Notes: a model not told the origin generated them from the sequence alone. DNA of 64,000 nucleotides from Clostridioides difficile ATCC 9689 = DSM 1296 (GCF_001077535.1 NZ_CP011968.1:3162001-3226000); one strand, 5' to 3'; numbered from the stretch's first letter, positions 18,876-28,240 are shown. Program-made: numbers and translations.

Positions 18876-19802
18876 ATGAGCAAGGAAAATAAAAATGTAA
18901 GAATTGCTGTTGTCCAGGCGTCACCAGTCATAATGGATTTAGAAAAAACTGTTGAAAAAGCATTAGGATTAATTAAAGAAGCTGGTAGAAAAGGGGCAAA
19001 TATCGTAGTTTTCCCTGAAGCATTCATACCTGCATATCCAAGAGGTCTTTCATTTGGATTTGTTGTTGGAAGTAGAACAATGGAAGGTAGAGAAGATTGG
19101 AAAAGATACTATGATAATTCTGTACCAGTTCCTAGTGCTACAACAGATTTATTAGGAAAAGCAGCACAAGAAGCAGGAGTATATCTATCAATGGGTATAA
19201 CAGAAAGAGATGGTAATGATATAAATTGTACCCTTTATTGCACAAACTTATTTTTCTCTCCAGAAGGTAAGCTAATTGGTAAACACAGAAAACTTAAACC
19301 TACAGGAACAGAAAGATGTATTTGGGGAGAAGGAGATGGAAGTACTCTTACAGTAGTTGATACTCCATATGGAAAAATGGGTTCGTTGATTTGTTGGGAA
19401 AATTATATGCCATTAGCTAGAACAGCTCTTTATGCTAAGGGTGTAAAACTTTACATAGCCCCTACTGCAGATTCAAGAGAAGAGTGGCAAGCAACTATGA
19501 AGCATATTGCTTTAGAAGGAAGATGTTTTGTAATTGGATGCAATCAATATGTTGAAAAAAATATGTATCCAACTGACCTTAACTACTATAAAGAGCTAGA
19601 TGCAGAACCAGAAATTATGTGTCCAGGAGGAAGTTGTATAGTTGACCCTTTTGGAAAATATGTAGCAGGTCCTATTTTCAATAAAGAAGAAATGCTAATA
19701 GCTGATTTAGACCTAGAAAAAATAGTACTTAGTAGACTAGATTTTGATTCAGAAGGTCACTATTCAAGACCAGATGTATTTGAATTAATTGTTCATGAAT
19801 AA
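18876..19802 (+). CDS. Nitrilase
   Basis: A 308-residue carbon-nitrogen hydrolase of the true nitrilase branch, converting a nitrile to the acid plus ammonia (or cyanide-type compounds). The catalytic triad is visible: Glu48 in VFPEAFIPAYP, Lys139 in KHRKLKPTGTER and Cys173 in LICWENYMPLAR. The CWEN sequence and the spacing are those of branch 1 nitrilases, not of amidases or carbamoylases. AGGAGG precedes the ATG. It is monocistronic, closed by a bidirectional terminator shared with the reductase gene. The natural substrate is unknown. Confidence 0.9.
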   Translation: MSKENKNVRIAVVQASPVIMDLEKTVEKALGLIKEAGRKGANIVVFPEAFIPAYPRGLSFGFVVGSRTMEGREDWKRYYDNSVPVPSATTDLLGKAAQEAGVYLSMGITERDGNDINCTLYCTNLFFSPEGKLIGKHRKLKPTGTERCIWGEGDGSTLTVVDTPYGKMGSLICWENYMPLARTALYAKGVKLYIAPTADSREEWQATMKHIALEGRCFVIGCNQYVEKNMYPTDLNYYKELDAEPEIMCPGGSCIVDPFGKYVAGPIFNKEEMLIADLDLEKIVLSRLDFDSEGHYSRPDVFELIVHE

Positions 19803-19840
19803 TCTTTTTACACAAACATCTACATAAATCTTTTTACATA

Positions 19841-19884
19841 AAAAAATGAGATACTCACAAGTAAATTTCAAGTATCTCATTTTT
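19841..19884. terminator. Bidirectional terminator between nitrilase and reductase
   Basis: AAAAATGAGATACT and AGTATCTCATTTTT are perfect complements separated by 15 bases, with A and T runs on the two flanks, so it works for both convergent genes. Confidence 0.9.
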
Positions 19885-19921
19885 GCTTAAAACCTATAAT
19901 CCTAATTATAAATTTATTCAC

Positions 19922-20920
19922 CTATATTTTTTCTAAATCAACTACTGTTCTTCCAACATGTTTTCCTGCCATTATTGAATCTATACTATCATTTAACTCT
20001 TCCAATGATACTACATTTACCATATCATCTAAATCATCTAATTTCCATTCATTTGATAATAAATCCCATATTTTTAATCTTAAGTTCATTGGGCAATCCA
20101 CAGAATCTATACCATATAAAGTAATTCCCTTTAATATAAATGGATATACTGAACTTGTAAAATCAACTCCTCCTGCATTACCACAAGTTGTTACTGCTCC
20201 ACAATAATTAGTTGTCTTTATTGCTGTTGCTAGAGTATTTCCTCCTACTGTATCTATTACTCCAGCCCATCTTGGTCTAAGCAGAGGTCTTCCTGAGTTA
20301 TCATCCACTTCTGACCTATGTATAACATCTTTAACACCTAAGTTTAGTAATACTTCTTTTTGTTCTTCTAATTTTCCTGTTGAAACTACAACTGAATAAC
20401 CTAATTTAATCAATATTTTAGTTGCAATTACAGCAACTCCTCCAGTACCACCAGTGACTAATACATCTCCCATATTCTTGTCTACAGAATCTATAAATTT
20501 ATACACAGATAAAGCTGCTGTAAACCCTGCTGTACCATAATCCATTGCTTCTTTTAGTGAAAGATTTTTAGGAAGTTTAACTACCCAACTAGAAGGAACT
20601 CTTATGTATTCTGAAAAACCACCAGAAGTATTCATTCCCAAGTCATAACCTGTTACTAAAACTTCTTCTCCAATTTTAAAATCATCACAACTACTAGATT
20701 CTACTATACCAGATGCATCAATTCCTGGTGTATGAGGATACTTTCTCGTAACACCCTTATTACCATTTGCAGAAAGTGCATCCTTGTAATTTAAAGAAGA
20801 ATATTTTACTTTTATTAGAACTTCGCCTTCTGGCAATGTATCTACTTCTCTTTCAACTATATTTCTTCTAAAATTTCCTTCTTCTTCTGTAATATATAGT
20901 GATTTAAATTTTTTATTCAT
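19922..20920 (-). CDS. YhdH/YhfP-type NADPH quinone/acryloyl-CoA reductase family
   Basis: A 332-residue zinc-free medium-chain dehydrogenase/reductase. The N-terminal substrate domain has SSLNYKDALSANG and HTPGIDASGIVESS; the Rossmann half has VTGGTGGVAVIATKIL for NADPH. The AGVIDTVGGNTLATAIKTT stretch is typical of the YhdH group, whose members reduce acryloyl-CoA, quinones or other reactive alkenes. It is divergent from a MarR regulator with paired operators between them, which fits induction by an electrophilic or phenolic compound. GGGAGG supports the ATG. Confidence 0.9.
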   Translation of the reverse strand: MNKKFKSLYITEEEGNFRRNIVEREVDTLPEGEVLIKVKYSSLNYKDALSANGNKGVTRKYPHTPGIDASGIVESSSCDDFKIGEEVLVTGYDLGMNTSGGFSEYIRVPSSWVVKLPKNLSLKEAMDYGTAGFTAALSVYKFIDSVDKNMGDVLVTGGTGGVAVIATKILIKLGYSVVVSTGKLEEQKEVLLNLGVKDVIHRSEVDDNSGRPLLRPRWAGVIDTVGGNTLATAIKTTNYCGAVTTCGNAGGVDFTSSVYPFILKGITLYGIDSVDCPMNLRLKIWDLLSNEWKLDDLDDMVNVVSLEELNDSIDSIMAGKHVGRTVVDLEKI

Positions 20921-20939
20921 AAATTTCCTCCCAATACAT

Positions 20940-20993
20940 TTAGTTTTATGTTAAACTAATTATAGTTTATAAATAGTTTTATGTCAAACTAAT
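20940..20993. promoter_or_regulatory. Two matching MarR-type operators
   Basis: Two copies of the palindrome TAGTTT-TATGTY-AAACTA occur, the first at 20940-20960 (extended to TTAGTTT/AAACTAA) and the second at 20974-20993. They lie in the 103-bp region between the divergent reductase and MarR genes with 33 bp between starts, about three helical turns. This is the expected arrangement for a MarR protein repressing both genes. Confidence 0.85.
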
Positions 20994-21023
20994 TTAAATA
21001 GATTAAAGATTGGAGAATAATTT

Positions 21024-21461
21024 ATGGAAGATAAATATATTGTACATTTCATAAGTAAAACAAAGGCTAGTATGATTAAATTCATTGAAAATAAACTCAG
21101 TAAAAATGGTTTAGGTGAGTTAATACCTACTCATGGAAATATTTTAACTGCACTTTATGAAAATAATGGAATACTTACAATGAAAGAAATTGCAGCTAAA
21201 ATAGGAAAAGATAAATCCACTGTTACAGTGTTGGTTAATAAACTTATAAACCTAGGATATTTAGAAAGACAAAAATGTACAAATGACAAACGTATCACGT
21301 ATATAAAGCTTACAAAAAAGGCACTGCTTATAGAAGATACTTTTAATAGCATCTCAACACAAGTTAAAGAGACAGCATACCATAATATTACAGAAAATGA
21401 AAAACAAGAATTTCTTAGAATTTTAAAAAAAATTAATGATAATTTTAAAAATGCTGACTAA
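21024..21461 (+). CDS. MarR family transcriptional regulator
   Basis: A 145-residue winged-helix regulator. The DNA-binding domain is at about residues 35-105: LTMKEIAAKIGKDKSTVTVLVNKLINLGYLER carries the recognition helix, and KCTNDKRITYIKLTKKA the wing with the conserved D-R pair. N- and C-terminal helices would form the dimer. It is divergent from the reductase gene and most likely binds the two palindromes between them, repressing both until a small ligand binds. Rubrerythrin follows 85 bp downstream and could also belong to its transcript. Confidence 0.92.
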   Translation: MEDKYIVHFISKTKASMIKFIENKLSKNGLGELIPTHGNILTALYENNGILTMKEIAAKIGKDKSTVTVLVNKLINLGYLERQKCTNDKRITYIKLTKKALLIEDTFNSISTQVKETAYHNITENEKQEFLRILKKINDNFKNAD

Positions 21462-21546
21462 ATTGAGCATAATTATATCTCCTATTGGAATAATAAATAA
21501 AAAGAATCAAATATTGTAAAAATTTATTATGATAGAGAGGTAGAAT

Positions 21547-22134
21547 ATGAATTTAAAAGATAGTAAAACTAAAGAAAATTTATTAAGAGCTTTTGCAGGT
21601 GAGAGTCAAGCTAGAAATAGATACAATATTTCTGCATCTGTAGCAAAAAAAGAAGGATTATATATAATAGAGTCTTTATTTAATTACACTGCTGACCAAG
21701 AAAAATCACATGCAAAACAATTCTTTTCTAAATTAAAAGAATTTGCTGGTGAAAATATAAGTATATCAGGAGCATACCCTGTAGATTTATATGACAAGAC
21801 AGCACAACACCTTAAAGCTGCACAACATAATGAGCTTCAAGAGTGGGATGATGTATATAAAAACTTTGGAAAAACAGCACGTGAAGAAGGATTTGAATCT
21901 ATAGCTAAGTTATTTGAAAATATAGCTGAAATAGAAAAAGTTCATGGTGATAGATTTGGTAGATATGCTACTGATTTAGAAGAAGGTACTTTATTCAGAA
22001 GAAATGAAGATATACAATGGATATGTACACATTGTGGCCATATACATATAGGTAAAGAAGCTCCAAAAGCTTGTCCTGTATGTCTTCATCCACAAGGATA
22101 TTTCTTAGATTTTAAAAACTCATTATTTGAATAA
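21547..22134 (+). CDS. Rubrerythrin
   Basis: A 195-residue peroxide-detoxifying protein of anaerobes. The N-terminal four-helix diiron domain has ExxH-type ligand helices (AGESQARNRYN, TADQEKSHAKQFF, AREEGFESIAKLFENIAEIEKVHGDRF). The C-terminal rubredoxin-like domain has CTHC and CPVC, binding one iron. It reduces hydrogen peroxide using electrons from rubredoxin-type donors. Domain order is the classical one, not the reversed form. GAGAGG precedes the ATG. It is followed by a long hairpin terminator. Confidence 0.95.
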   Translation: MNLKDSKTKENLLRAFAGESQARNRYNISASVAKKEGLYIIESLFNYTADQEKSHAKQFFSKLKEFAGENISISGAYPVDLYDKTAQHLKAAQHNELQEWDDVYKNFGKTAREEGFESIAKLFENIAEIEKVHGDRFGRYATDLEEGTLFRRNEDIQWICTHCGHIHIGKEAPKACPVCLHPQGYFLDFKNSLFE

Positions 22135-22213
22135 ATTAAGGCAATAATTCTATTTAAACAATTTACTATATTTATATCAAGTATTTTTATAAATACTGTA
22201 TTATCTTAATAAC

Positions 22214-22297
22214 AATAAAATGAACCATTGATATTACTATAAGTAGAAAATGTAGTTTAAATACAATTTATAGTAATTCATCATGGTTCATTTTATT
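22214..22297. terminator. Long bidirectional hairpin after rubrerythrin
   Basis: AATAAAATGAACCAT and ATGGTTCATTTTATT are exact complements, and the inner ATTACTATAA/TTATAGTAAT extends the stem, leaving a loop of about 25 bases. It separates convergent genes. The rest of the 299-bp gap holds nothing else I recognise. Confidence 0.85.
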
Positions 22298-22433
22298 ATT
22301 TACTAATCCCTATAACCTACTTAAATCTATCTTTAACTTTTACACACTCACATAAAATCTTATCTTTAAACTAAATATTTAAATAAAGTGTATTTTAAGT
22401 ATATTATTATAATACATTATATAAGATAATACA

Positions 22434-23054
22434 CTATGATAACTTTATACTTATATCATTTATTTCTTTTGTCAAGTCAATCTCAATAATCTTAACTACA
22501 TCTTTTTCAAACTTTACTTTTTTATAATCCAGACATCCTACTACGAATGGAACTCCAAACTTTCTAAACAAATAAATCTTTCCACTTTCATTGTATATTG
22601 ATGTAAAATTTTCTTCTATTATATTCACTATCAATTTTAACTCTTCAAAAGTTATTATAGATTTAACTAAAAACTTCTCTATTATGCTCAATATAAGCAG
22701 TTCTTTTTTACCTATGCTTTGCTCTTTTTTATATAAATTTTGAAATATTTCTTTGGTATAATTACATATAACTTCTTTACTGAGAATAAAATCAATGTCA
22801 AATTCTTTATTAATATCCTTTTTCATAAACATATTTGCAATATCATCAAGAGAAGTCTCCTCTTTCATAGACAATATTAACTCTATTCTTTCTAGTATTT
22901 TATCTCTTGGAAAGAAAGTCTCTTGACCTGTAAAAGCTGATTTTTTTATAAACCATTCCTCTGGTATTATGTTTTTTCTTTTCCATCTATATAATTGACC
23001 ATAAGATATATTAGTTTTGCTCAATAAATCTTTCTTAGATATTAATTCTTCCAT
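22434..23054 (-). CDS. YhbD-like DUF4004 protein with MerR-type helix-turn-helix
   Basis: A 206-residue protein whose first 65 residues form a MerR-like winged helix (ISKKDLLSKTNISYGQLYRW, then FFPRDKILERIELI). This matches the DUF4004 family, including Bacillus subtilis YhbD. The remainder is helical, then ends in short strands (IYLFRKFGVPFVVGCLDYKK). It lies 7 bp after the first bactofilin-like gene and 815 bp of the two form one unit, as yhbD-yhbE-yhbF do in Bacillus in the same association. Function is not established; a regulator or partner of the bactofilin-like proteins is likely. Confidence 0.75.
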   Translation of the reverse strand: MEELISKKDLLSKTNISYGQLYRWKRKNIIPEEWFIKKSAFTGQETFFPRDKILERIELILSMKEETSLDDIANMFMKKDINKEFDIDFILSKEVICNYTKEIFQNLYKKEQSIGKKELLILSIIEKFLVKSIITFEELKLIVNIIEENFTSIYNESGKIYLFRKFGVPFVVGCLDYKKVKFEKDVVKIIEIDLTKEINDISIKLS

Positions 23055-23061
23055 AACTTTT

Positions 23062-23829
23062 CTAGCCCACCTTTATACTGTTTTTTACAGTAGAATTATC
23101 TGAAACTGATAAATTATCACTGTATTCAATATTTACAACGTCACAATTATCTACTAGAGATATGCTTTTGCCTCGTATATCTTTTATTGATGCATCTTCT
23201 AATTCAATAGTATCTCCCTCTATCAAATTACATTTAAACTTTCCTGAAAAAATATTAATGATTTTAATTAATGAAAAAGCATCTTTGCTTCTTCCTATTT
23301 TTATATTAGTTGCCCCTATCTCTTTACAATAAGAACCTCCTCCTGAATAAACATATATATTTTCTCCATTTAAAAGACCATCACATTTTATTGCTCCATA
23401 TACCTTTATATCTTCACATTCTATATTTGATTTATTTCTCATTTCGCCATAGATTTTTATATCTTGTGCATACATATTTTCATTTACACTTAATTGTCCT
23501 CTTATTGTAACATTATTACATTTAAGTTTGCCATCCACTTTCTGTTGAGCAGTTATAACTAAGTCATCTATTTCTGCATCTCCCTCTATATTAAGTTGAC
23601 CATTCACTCTTACACGCTCTGCTTTAAGATTGCCTCTTATAATAGTTTTTCCGTTAACAACAAAATTTTTTATATTGATGTCACCTTCAAATTTTGCATC
23701 TCCAAGGACTTTTACTTCGTTACTTTTAACATTTCCTTTTGATTTAGAGCTTCCCACGATTTTTATATTTTCATACTCACCACTACTTATAAAGCCTTCT
23801 CCAAGTATTTTTATAGACCCTTTTTCCAT
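23062..23829 (-). CDS. Bactofilin-like polymer-forming protein (YhbE-like)
   Basis: A 255-residue protein built largely of short beta repeats with the periodicity of a right-handed beta-helix: NVKSNEVKVLGDAKFEGDIN, KTIIRGNLKAERVRVNGQLN and similar. This is the polymer-forming cytoskeletal (bactofilin, DUF583) pattern. About residues 185-215 break the pattern with a helix (KDAFSLIKIINIFSGKF) before strands resume. No signal peptide or membrane helix. It has a paralogue 40 bp upstream and a DNA-binding protein 7 bp downstream. A cytoplasmic scaffold is the family-based expectation. Confidence 0.8.
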   Translation of the reverse strand: MEKGSIKILGEGFISSGEYENIKIVGSSKSKGNVKSNEVKVLGDAKFEGDINIKNFVVNGKTIIRGNLKAERVRVNGQLNIEGDAEIDDLVITAQQKVDGKLKCNNVTIRGQLSVNENMYAQDIKIYGEMRNKSNIECEDIKVYGAIKCDGLLNGENIYVYSGGGSYCKEIGATNIKIGRSKDAFSLIKIINIFSGKFKCNLIEGDTIELEDASIKDIRGKSISLVDNCDVVNIEYSDNLSVSDNSTVKNSIKVG

Positions 23830-23869
23830 ATTATTACCTCATTTTAAATTTTATTTTTAAACCTACTTA

Positions 23870-24691
23870 TTACTTATCCTTCTTTAATTTTATTTTTTCA
23901 CTTATATTCTTTATTTCACCAACTATTGAATCTTCATCAATCTCTATACTTTCACTGTACTCCAAACTTTCTACATAACATCCCTTGCCTATTTTAATAT
24001 TTTTTCCTCTTACAACTTTGACTTCACTATTTTCTAAGCTTATTTCATCTGCTTCTATAATATTTGCAAACAATTTACTTTCTGTATACTTTCTAATTGA
24101 TAATAGACCTAAACTTATTAAATTTGAAGACACTTTTTCAAAGTTGATATGCTTTTTTTCTAGCATACGAAATTTTTTGCAATAATCTCCATGCCCCTTT
24201 TTTATATTTATACTACTTGCTCCAACTTCATTAAAATTAGAAGTTCCATTTAAACTAATATTAACTTCTTCACAATTCAAAAATCCATTACACTCCAAGA
24301 TTCCACTTAAATTGATATTTTCACAATCTATATTCTCATTTGCTTTTAAATATCCTTCTCCATGAATAATATCCGATTTTATACTTCCTTCTACATTAAT
24401 AATTCCACTAGTATCAATTTCAACAGAATTAATATTTCCTGTACATCTAAGAAGTCCCGATATCTCAACTTTTGATGCCAGTATGTTTCCTTCTACTTTA
24501 CTTAAACCAGATGTAAAAAATTCATTACATTCTGTTGTCCCAAAAACTTTTGCTGAACCAGAAGAATCAAATTTACTACATTTTACACTTCCTTCTATTT
24601 TGCCTGTTCCTGATATATTAACATTATCAAAAATTCCACCTTTACATTTTCCAACACCATCAAATCTTAGTGAACTTAATTCTTCATTCAT
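23870..24691 (-). CDS. Bactofilin-like polymer-forming protein (YhbF-like)
   Basis: A 273-residue paralogue of the next gene downstream, with the same strand-turn repeats (VNISGTGKIEGSVKCSKFD, NILASKVEISGLLRCTGNIN), each strand pair carrying G-x-I/L-x-G turns. The same helical break occurs near residues 165-200 (KKFRMLEKKHINFEKVSSNL) and is followed by a second beta section. It is the first gene of the cluster, with GAAAGG before the ATG. Two paralogues together suggest a co-polymer or paired filament. Confidence 0.8.
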   Translation of the reverse strand: MNEELSSLRFDGVGKCKGGIFDNVNISGTGKIEGSVKCSKFDSSGSAKVFGTTECNEFFTSGLSKVEGNILASKVEISGLLRCTGNINSVEIDTSGIINVEGSIKSDIIHGEGYLKANENIDCENINLSGILECNGFLNCEEVNISLNGTSNFNEVGASSINIKKGHGDYCKKFRMLEKKHINFEKVSSNLISLGLLSIRKYTESKLFANIIEADEISLENSEVKVVRGKNIKIGKGCYVESLEYSESIEIDEDSIVGEIKNISEKIKLKKDK

Positions 24692-24820
24692 AATGATATC
24701 CTTTCTTTACCGTATTTTATCTCTAAACCTAATATAACAAAACATTGTTACGTTGTCAAGTATGATAATAATACTTAATAAAGCAACTATCATTTATTTT
24801 CTATAAATAGGCATAAAAAT

Positions 24821-24893
24821 AATAGGGAAATTCTTTATTTAAACTATAAATCTAATTTCTTAGATTGTGGTTTAAATAAAATATATCCCTATT
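24821..24893 (-). terminator. Long two-part hairpin, terminator after PhnX-PhnW
   Basis: AATAGGGA and TCCCTATT close the base; TTTATTTAAAC-TATAAATCTAA pairs with TTAGATTG-TGGTTTAAATAAA inside. On the minus strand it is followed by ATTTTTAT. Confidence 0.75.
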
Positions 24894-24977
24894 ACTCAAT
24901 CTTTATATATTCATTGTATAAACTTCTAAAATATAAATCTTTAAATTCTACTGTCAATACTTTTTATACACTGTTTG

Positions 24978-25022
24978 TGCTATCATCTCACACACCTAAA
25001 GGAGTGGGCTTTCCACACTATT
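24978..25022 (-). mobile_element. Possible IS200/IS605 right-end relic
   Basis: On the minus strand the segment GTGGAAAGCCCACTCCTTTA, followed by GGTGTGTGAG, forms an imperfect CACTCC-TTTA-GGTGTG hairpin. It is unusually GC-rich for this gap and resembles, from memory, the right-end hairpin behind tnpB genes of clostridial IS605-type elements. No tnpA or tnpB remains nearby. Low confidence. Confidence 0.3.
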
Positions 25023-25049
25023 CTGTAACCTACAAGACACTATCTTCTT

Positions 25050-26960
25050 CTATCTATTGATAAATTTTTCTATTACATCAGCTAGTCTCTCCATATCAGT
25101 TGGATAAACTTCACCTATGCTACCTATTCTAAATGTATCTATATCAGTCAATTTACCTGGATAGATAACAAATCCATTATCTTTTAAATAAGTATAAAAT
25201 TCCATAAATTCAAACTTTGCATTTTTAGGATATAAGAAAGTTGTTATTACAGGTGATTGAGCATTATCATTCACCAAAGTATCAAATCCTAAAGATTTTA
25301 ATCTTGAAGCTATTGTAAACTGATTTTCTTTATATCTAGCATATCTTTTTTCAACAGAACCTTCTTCTTCCAATTCTAATAAAGCTTGATAAAAAGCTCT
25401 TACAACATGTGTAGGTGAGGTAAATCTCCATTTACCATTATTTTTCTCCATAGTCTCCCATTGCGCATACACATCAAGAGATAATGATTTAGCTATACCT
25501 TTACATTTAGATAATTTCTCTTTATTAGCTATTATAAAACCAAATCCAGGTACTCCTTGTATACATTTGTTAGAACTACTAACTAAAAAATCTATATTAA
25601 AATCTTCAACATCAATCTCAATTCCCCCAAAACTACTCATAGCATCAACTATATAAATTTTGTTATATTCTTTTGCAAGTTTCCCTACCTCTTGTATAGG
25701 ATTTAATCTACCTGTAGTAGTTTCACAGTGAACCATTGATATATGTGTTATATCCTTGTTTTCTTTTAATAAATTTTCTACTACATTTAAATCCACTGCT
25801 TCTATATCTTTAAAAGTGCAGTCAACAAATTCTATGTTAAGATAATTACATATATCTTTCATTCTCTTTCCATATGCTCCATTTGCAATTACAAGAAGTT
25901 TACCATCTTTTGAAATAGTACTTCCTATTATAGCTTCTACTGAAAAAGTCCCACTTCCTTGCATTAATACACTTGTGTATTTATCTGTATTTTGGGTTGC
26001 TAGAGATACTAATCTTCTTCTAACATCTTGTACTAGGTTATTATATTCAATATCCCAAGTACACCAATCTTTTAACATAGATGCTCTTACTGATTTAGTA
26101 GTAGATAGTGGTCCTGGTGTAAGTAATATGTAATCATTTTCTGGTACAAAATCTGATTTAATAGTTTCATTCTCTATTTTTATTAGTATATCTTCTAACT
26201 CAGCCATAGTTTCTATTACAAAATGTGCACCTGCCTCTTTAAATTTCTTTGAAACTATACTCATCTTAGCTTTTAATTCTTCCTTATCCATGTTCTCTAC
26301 TTCTTCTTGTGTAAGCCCTAACTCACTTGAACCTTTTATTACAGCAACACTCCACATTCCTGCATTTACGCCTTCTTTTACATCACTTATTGTATCTCCT
26401 ACTTTTACCATAGAACTCATAGGAGACACCCCTAAAGCTTCAGCATTTTTATAGCACATCCAAGGATATGGTCTTCCTTGAGATACTTCTGATGGTGTTA
26501 CAAGAAAATCGGGTGAGTATCCTTTCTTTGCTGCATTTGGTTCAACTATGTTCATCATCTCTCTTGTATAACCCGTTGTAGAACCTATTTTTAATCCATT
26601 TTTTCTCAACTTTTCAATAGTTTCAACAACATGAGGAATTGGAGTCGTATAATCTTCTAATGTCTCAAATAACATTGGCTCAAATTCAGCATAAAGTTCA
26701 TTTACATCATCTTCAGTTGGCACTTTACCAAATTTATCTGACCAAATATTCTTTATTCTATCCATTTCACACATTTCTCTTATATGGTCTATTTTTAATT
26801 TTCCCATAGGTTTTCTTGCTTCTTCCATTGTTACATCTATACCTCTTCTTTTAAATATCTCTATAAATACATTAAGAGGTGCAAAACATCCATAATCTAC
26901 TGTTGTTCCAGCCCAATCGAATACTACTGCTTTTATTTTTTCTCCATATATCTTTTTCAT
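25050..26960 (-). CDS. phnXW: Bifunctional phosphonoacetaldehyde hydrolase / 2-aminoethylphosphonate-pyruvate transaminase
   Basis: A 636-residue fusion. Residues 1-270 are PhnX, a HAD enzyme with nucleophile Asp15 in [13 protein letters not shown], the Schiff-base lysine in PMGKLKIDH (probably Lys56) and [11 protein letters not shown]. Residues about 278-636 are PhnW, a class V PLP aminotransferase beginning [13 protein letters not shown], with the PLP lysine in [15 protein letters not shown]. PhnW would turn 2-aminoethylphosphonate plus pyruvate into phosphonoacetaldehyde plus alanine, and PhnX would split that to acetaldehyde plus phosphate. I start at 26960 rather than the in-frame ATG at 26975, because GGAGG lies inside the first codons of the longer form. 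No phosphonate transporter is adjacent; a DeoR regulator lies upstream. Confidence 0.93.
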   Translation of the reverse strand: MKKIYGEKIKAVVFDWAGTTVDYGCFAPLNVFIEIFKRRGIDVTMEEARKPMGKLKIDHIREMCEMDRIKNIWSDKFGKVPTEDDVNELYAEFEPMLFETLEDYTTPIPHVVETIEKLRKNGLKIGSTTGYTREMMNIVEPNAAKKGYSPDFLVTPSEVSQGRPYPWMCYKNAEALGVSPMSSMVKVGDTISDVKEGVNAGMWSVAVIKGSSELGLTQEEVENMDKEELKAKMSIVSKKFKEAGAHFVIETMAELEDILIKIENETIKSDFVPENDYILLTPGPLSTTKSVRASMLKDWCTWDIEYNNLVQDVRRRLVSLATQNTDKYTSVLMQGSGTFSVEAIIGSTISKDGKLLVIANGAYGKRMKDICNYLNIEFVDCTFKDIEAVDLNVVENLLKENKDITHISMVHCETTTGRLNPIQEVGKLAKEYNKIYIVDAMSSFGGIEIDVEDFNIDFLVSSSNKCIQGVPGFGFIIANKEKLSKCKGIAKSLSLDVYAQWETMEKNNGKWRFTSPTHVVRAFYQALLELEEEGSVEKRYARYKENQFTIASRLKSLGFDTLVNDNAQSPVITTFLYPKNAKFEFMEFYTYLKDNGFVIYPGKLTDIDTFRIGSIGEVYPTDMERLADVIEKFINR

Positions 26961-27085
26961 ATTTATAGCCTCCATAGATTCTTTTTAGAATTTTTGTGTT
27001 TTTAATTGTTTTTACTTTTAAAGTATAACTTTCATATGTTAATTATACATCATATTTAGGTTAAATATATATTAAATTTCTGTTT

Positions 27086-27219
27086 TTAGTTGTATTTAGT
27101 TGTTTTTATTTTGTATCATATTCCCATAAAATCCTAAGTTACAATCTAAAATTTACTTTCTAATCTTAATCTATGAACTGACTATATTTTATGAATTTAG
27201 TTGTATTGAGCATAGTTGT
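27086..27219. promoter_or_regulatory. Four direct TAGTTGT repeats, probable DeoR operators
   Basis: TTAGTTGT occurs at 27086-27093, 27096-27103 and 27197-27204, and TAGTTGT at 27213-27219, all in the same orientation, in two pairs within the 278-bp gap between DeoR and PhnX-PhnW. A weaker TTAATTGT lies near 27002. DeoR-family proteins often bind direct repeats, so control of the fusion gene by the adjacent regulator is plausible. Confidence 0.5.
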
Positions 27220-27238
27220 ATTATATAAAACTAAGGGT

Positions 27239-28024
27239 TTATTTTGCTTCTATCCATGTTATATTTATCTCATTTAACTTATCCTTCCATTCATTCGGAG
27301 GTTCTACATCACAAATAACAAAATCTAATTCCTCTAAATCTGCTATCTTATACATACTAGCAATTCCTATTTTAGAACTATCACATAATACAAAACTTTC
27401 CTTTGAATTTTTTATATATTCTTTTGACAACAATGCCTTATTTTGGTCTATACTACTAATTCCAAAACTATCAAGTATACCTTCACTAGATATAAAAGCT
27501 TTATCTACGTATAAGTTTTTCATAGTATCTATTGACATTGGACATGCTGTCCTTTGGTGTTTTAAATTTACTTTTCCACCAATAAATATAACTTCTCCAT
27601 CAAACAAACCTTGATTCTCATAAGAAATCAATTTTGATAGAACTGGATAAGAGTTTGTAATAATTTTTAAATTGTTTACAGATATTATATAATCTACAAT
27701 CTGCAAATTGGTAGTACCTTCATCTATGATAATTGACTCATTGTCATTTACAAATTTAGCTGCATATTTAGCAATACTTTGCTTTTTATCTAGGTTAGTA
27801 TTGTTTCTCTTTATATGTTCTGGTTCAATCACTCCATAATTTATTTTTATAGCACCACCATATACCTTTTTTAATTTATTTTCATTTTCTAATTCTTCCA
27901 AATATCTTCTTATTGTTTCTGATGATACTTCTAATCTTTTTACTAATTCTTTAGTGTTTACCTTCCCTTTTGAATCTAATAATTTAAGTATTTCTTTTTT
28001 TCTATCTATCGAATTTAAAGACAT
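27239..28024 (-). CDS. DeoR family transcriptional regulator
   Basis: A 261-residue regulator with an N-terminal winged helix (KEILKLLDSKGKVNTKELVK, then LEVSSETIRRYLEELE) and a C-terminal DeoRC sensor domain. The sensor has the DEGTTNLQIVDYI and ITNSYPVLSKL segments and the late LCDSSKIGIASMYKIADL. DeoRC domains typically bind phosphorylated sugars or small phosphoesters. It lies directly upstream of the PhnX-PhnW fusion and probably controls it. AGGAGG precedes the ATG. Confidence 0.9.
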   Translation of the reverse strand: MSLNSIDRKKEILKLLDSKGKVNTKELVKRLEVSSETIRRYLEELENENKLKKVYGGAIKINYGVIEPEHIKRNNTNLDKKQSIAKYAAKFVNDNESIIIDEGTTNLQIVDYIISVNNLKIITNSYPVLSKLISYENQGLFDGEVIFIGGKVNLKHQRTACPMSIDTMKNLYVDKAFISSEGILDSFGISSIDQNKALLSKEYIKNSKESFVLCDSSKIGIASMYKIADLEELDFVICDVEPPNEWKDKLNEINITWIEAK

Positions 28025-28155
28025 TCATTTTCCTCCTAAATATAATATATTTTTCTCCTATAATATTACAATGATACCTAAGATTTATGAAATCATATTT
28101 ATGTATTAAATTTTTTACTTAATTAAAGTTATTTTCAAAAGACTTTGTATTATCA

Positions 28156-28194
28156 TTAAAAAAGTCCATCAAATATTAGTATCAGATGGACTTT
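28156..28194 (-). terminator. Terminator of the dlt operon
   Basis: AAAGTCCATC (28161-28170) and GATGGACTTT (28185-28194) are exact complements with a 14-base loop. On the minus strand the stem is followed by TTTAAT. Confidence 0.9.
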
Positions 28195-28240
28195 GTAAAA
28201 TTTTATTTTATAAATTAATATTTAAAGTCTAACTACTAAT

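Larger units (their letters stand above)
24692..25049. other. 358-bp gap holding a terminator and a possible element relic
   Basis: The gap lies between the end of the PhnX-PhnW gene and the start of the bactofilin cluster. It contains the long hairpin at 24821-24893 and the IS605-end-like sequence at 24978-25022, each listed separately. The cluster promoter must lie between 24692 and 24820; no clear -35/-10 pair was found. Confidence 0.6.
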
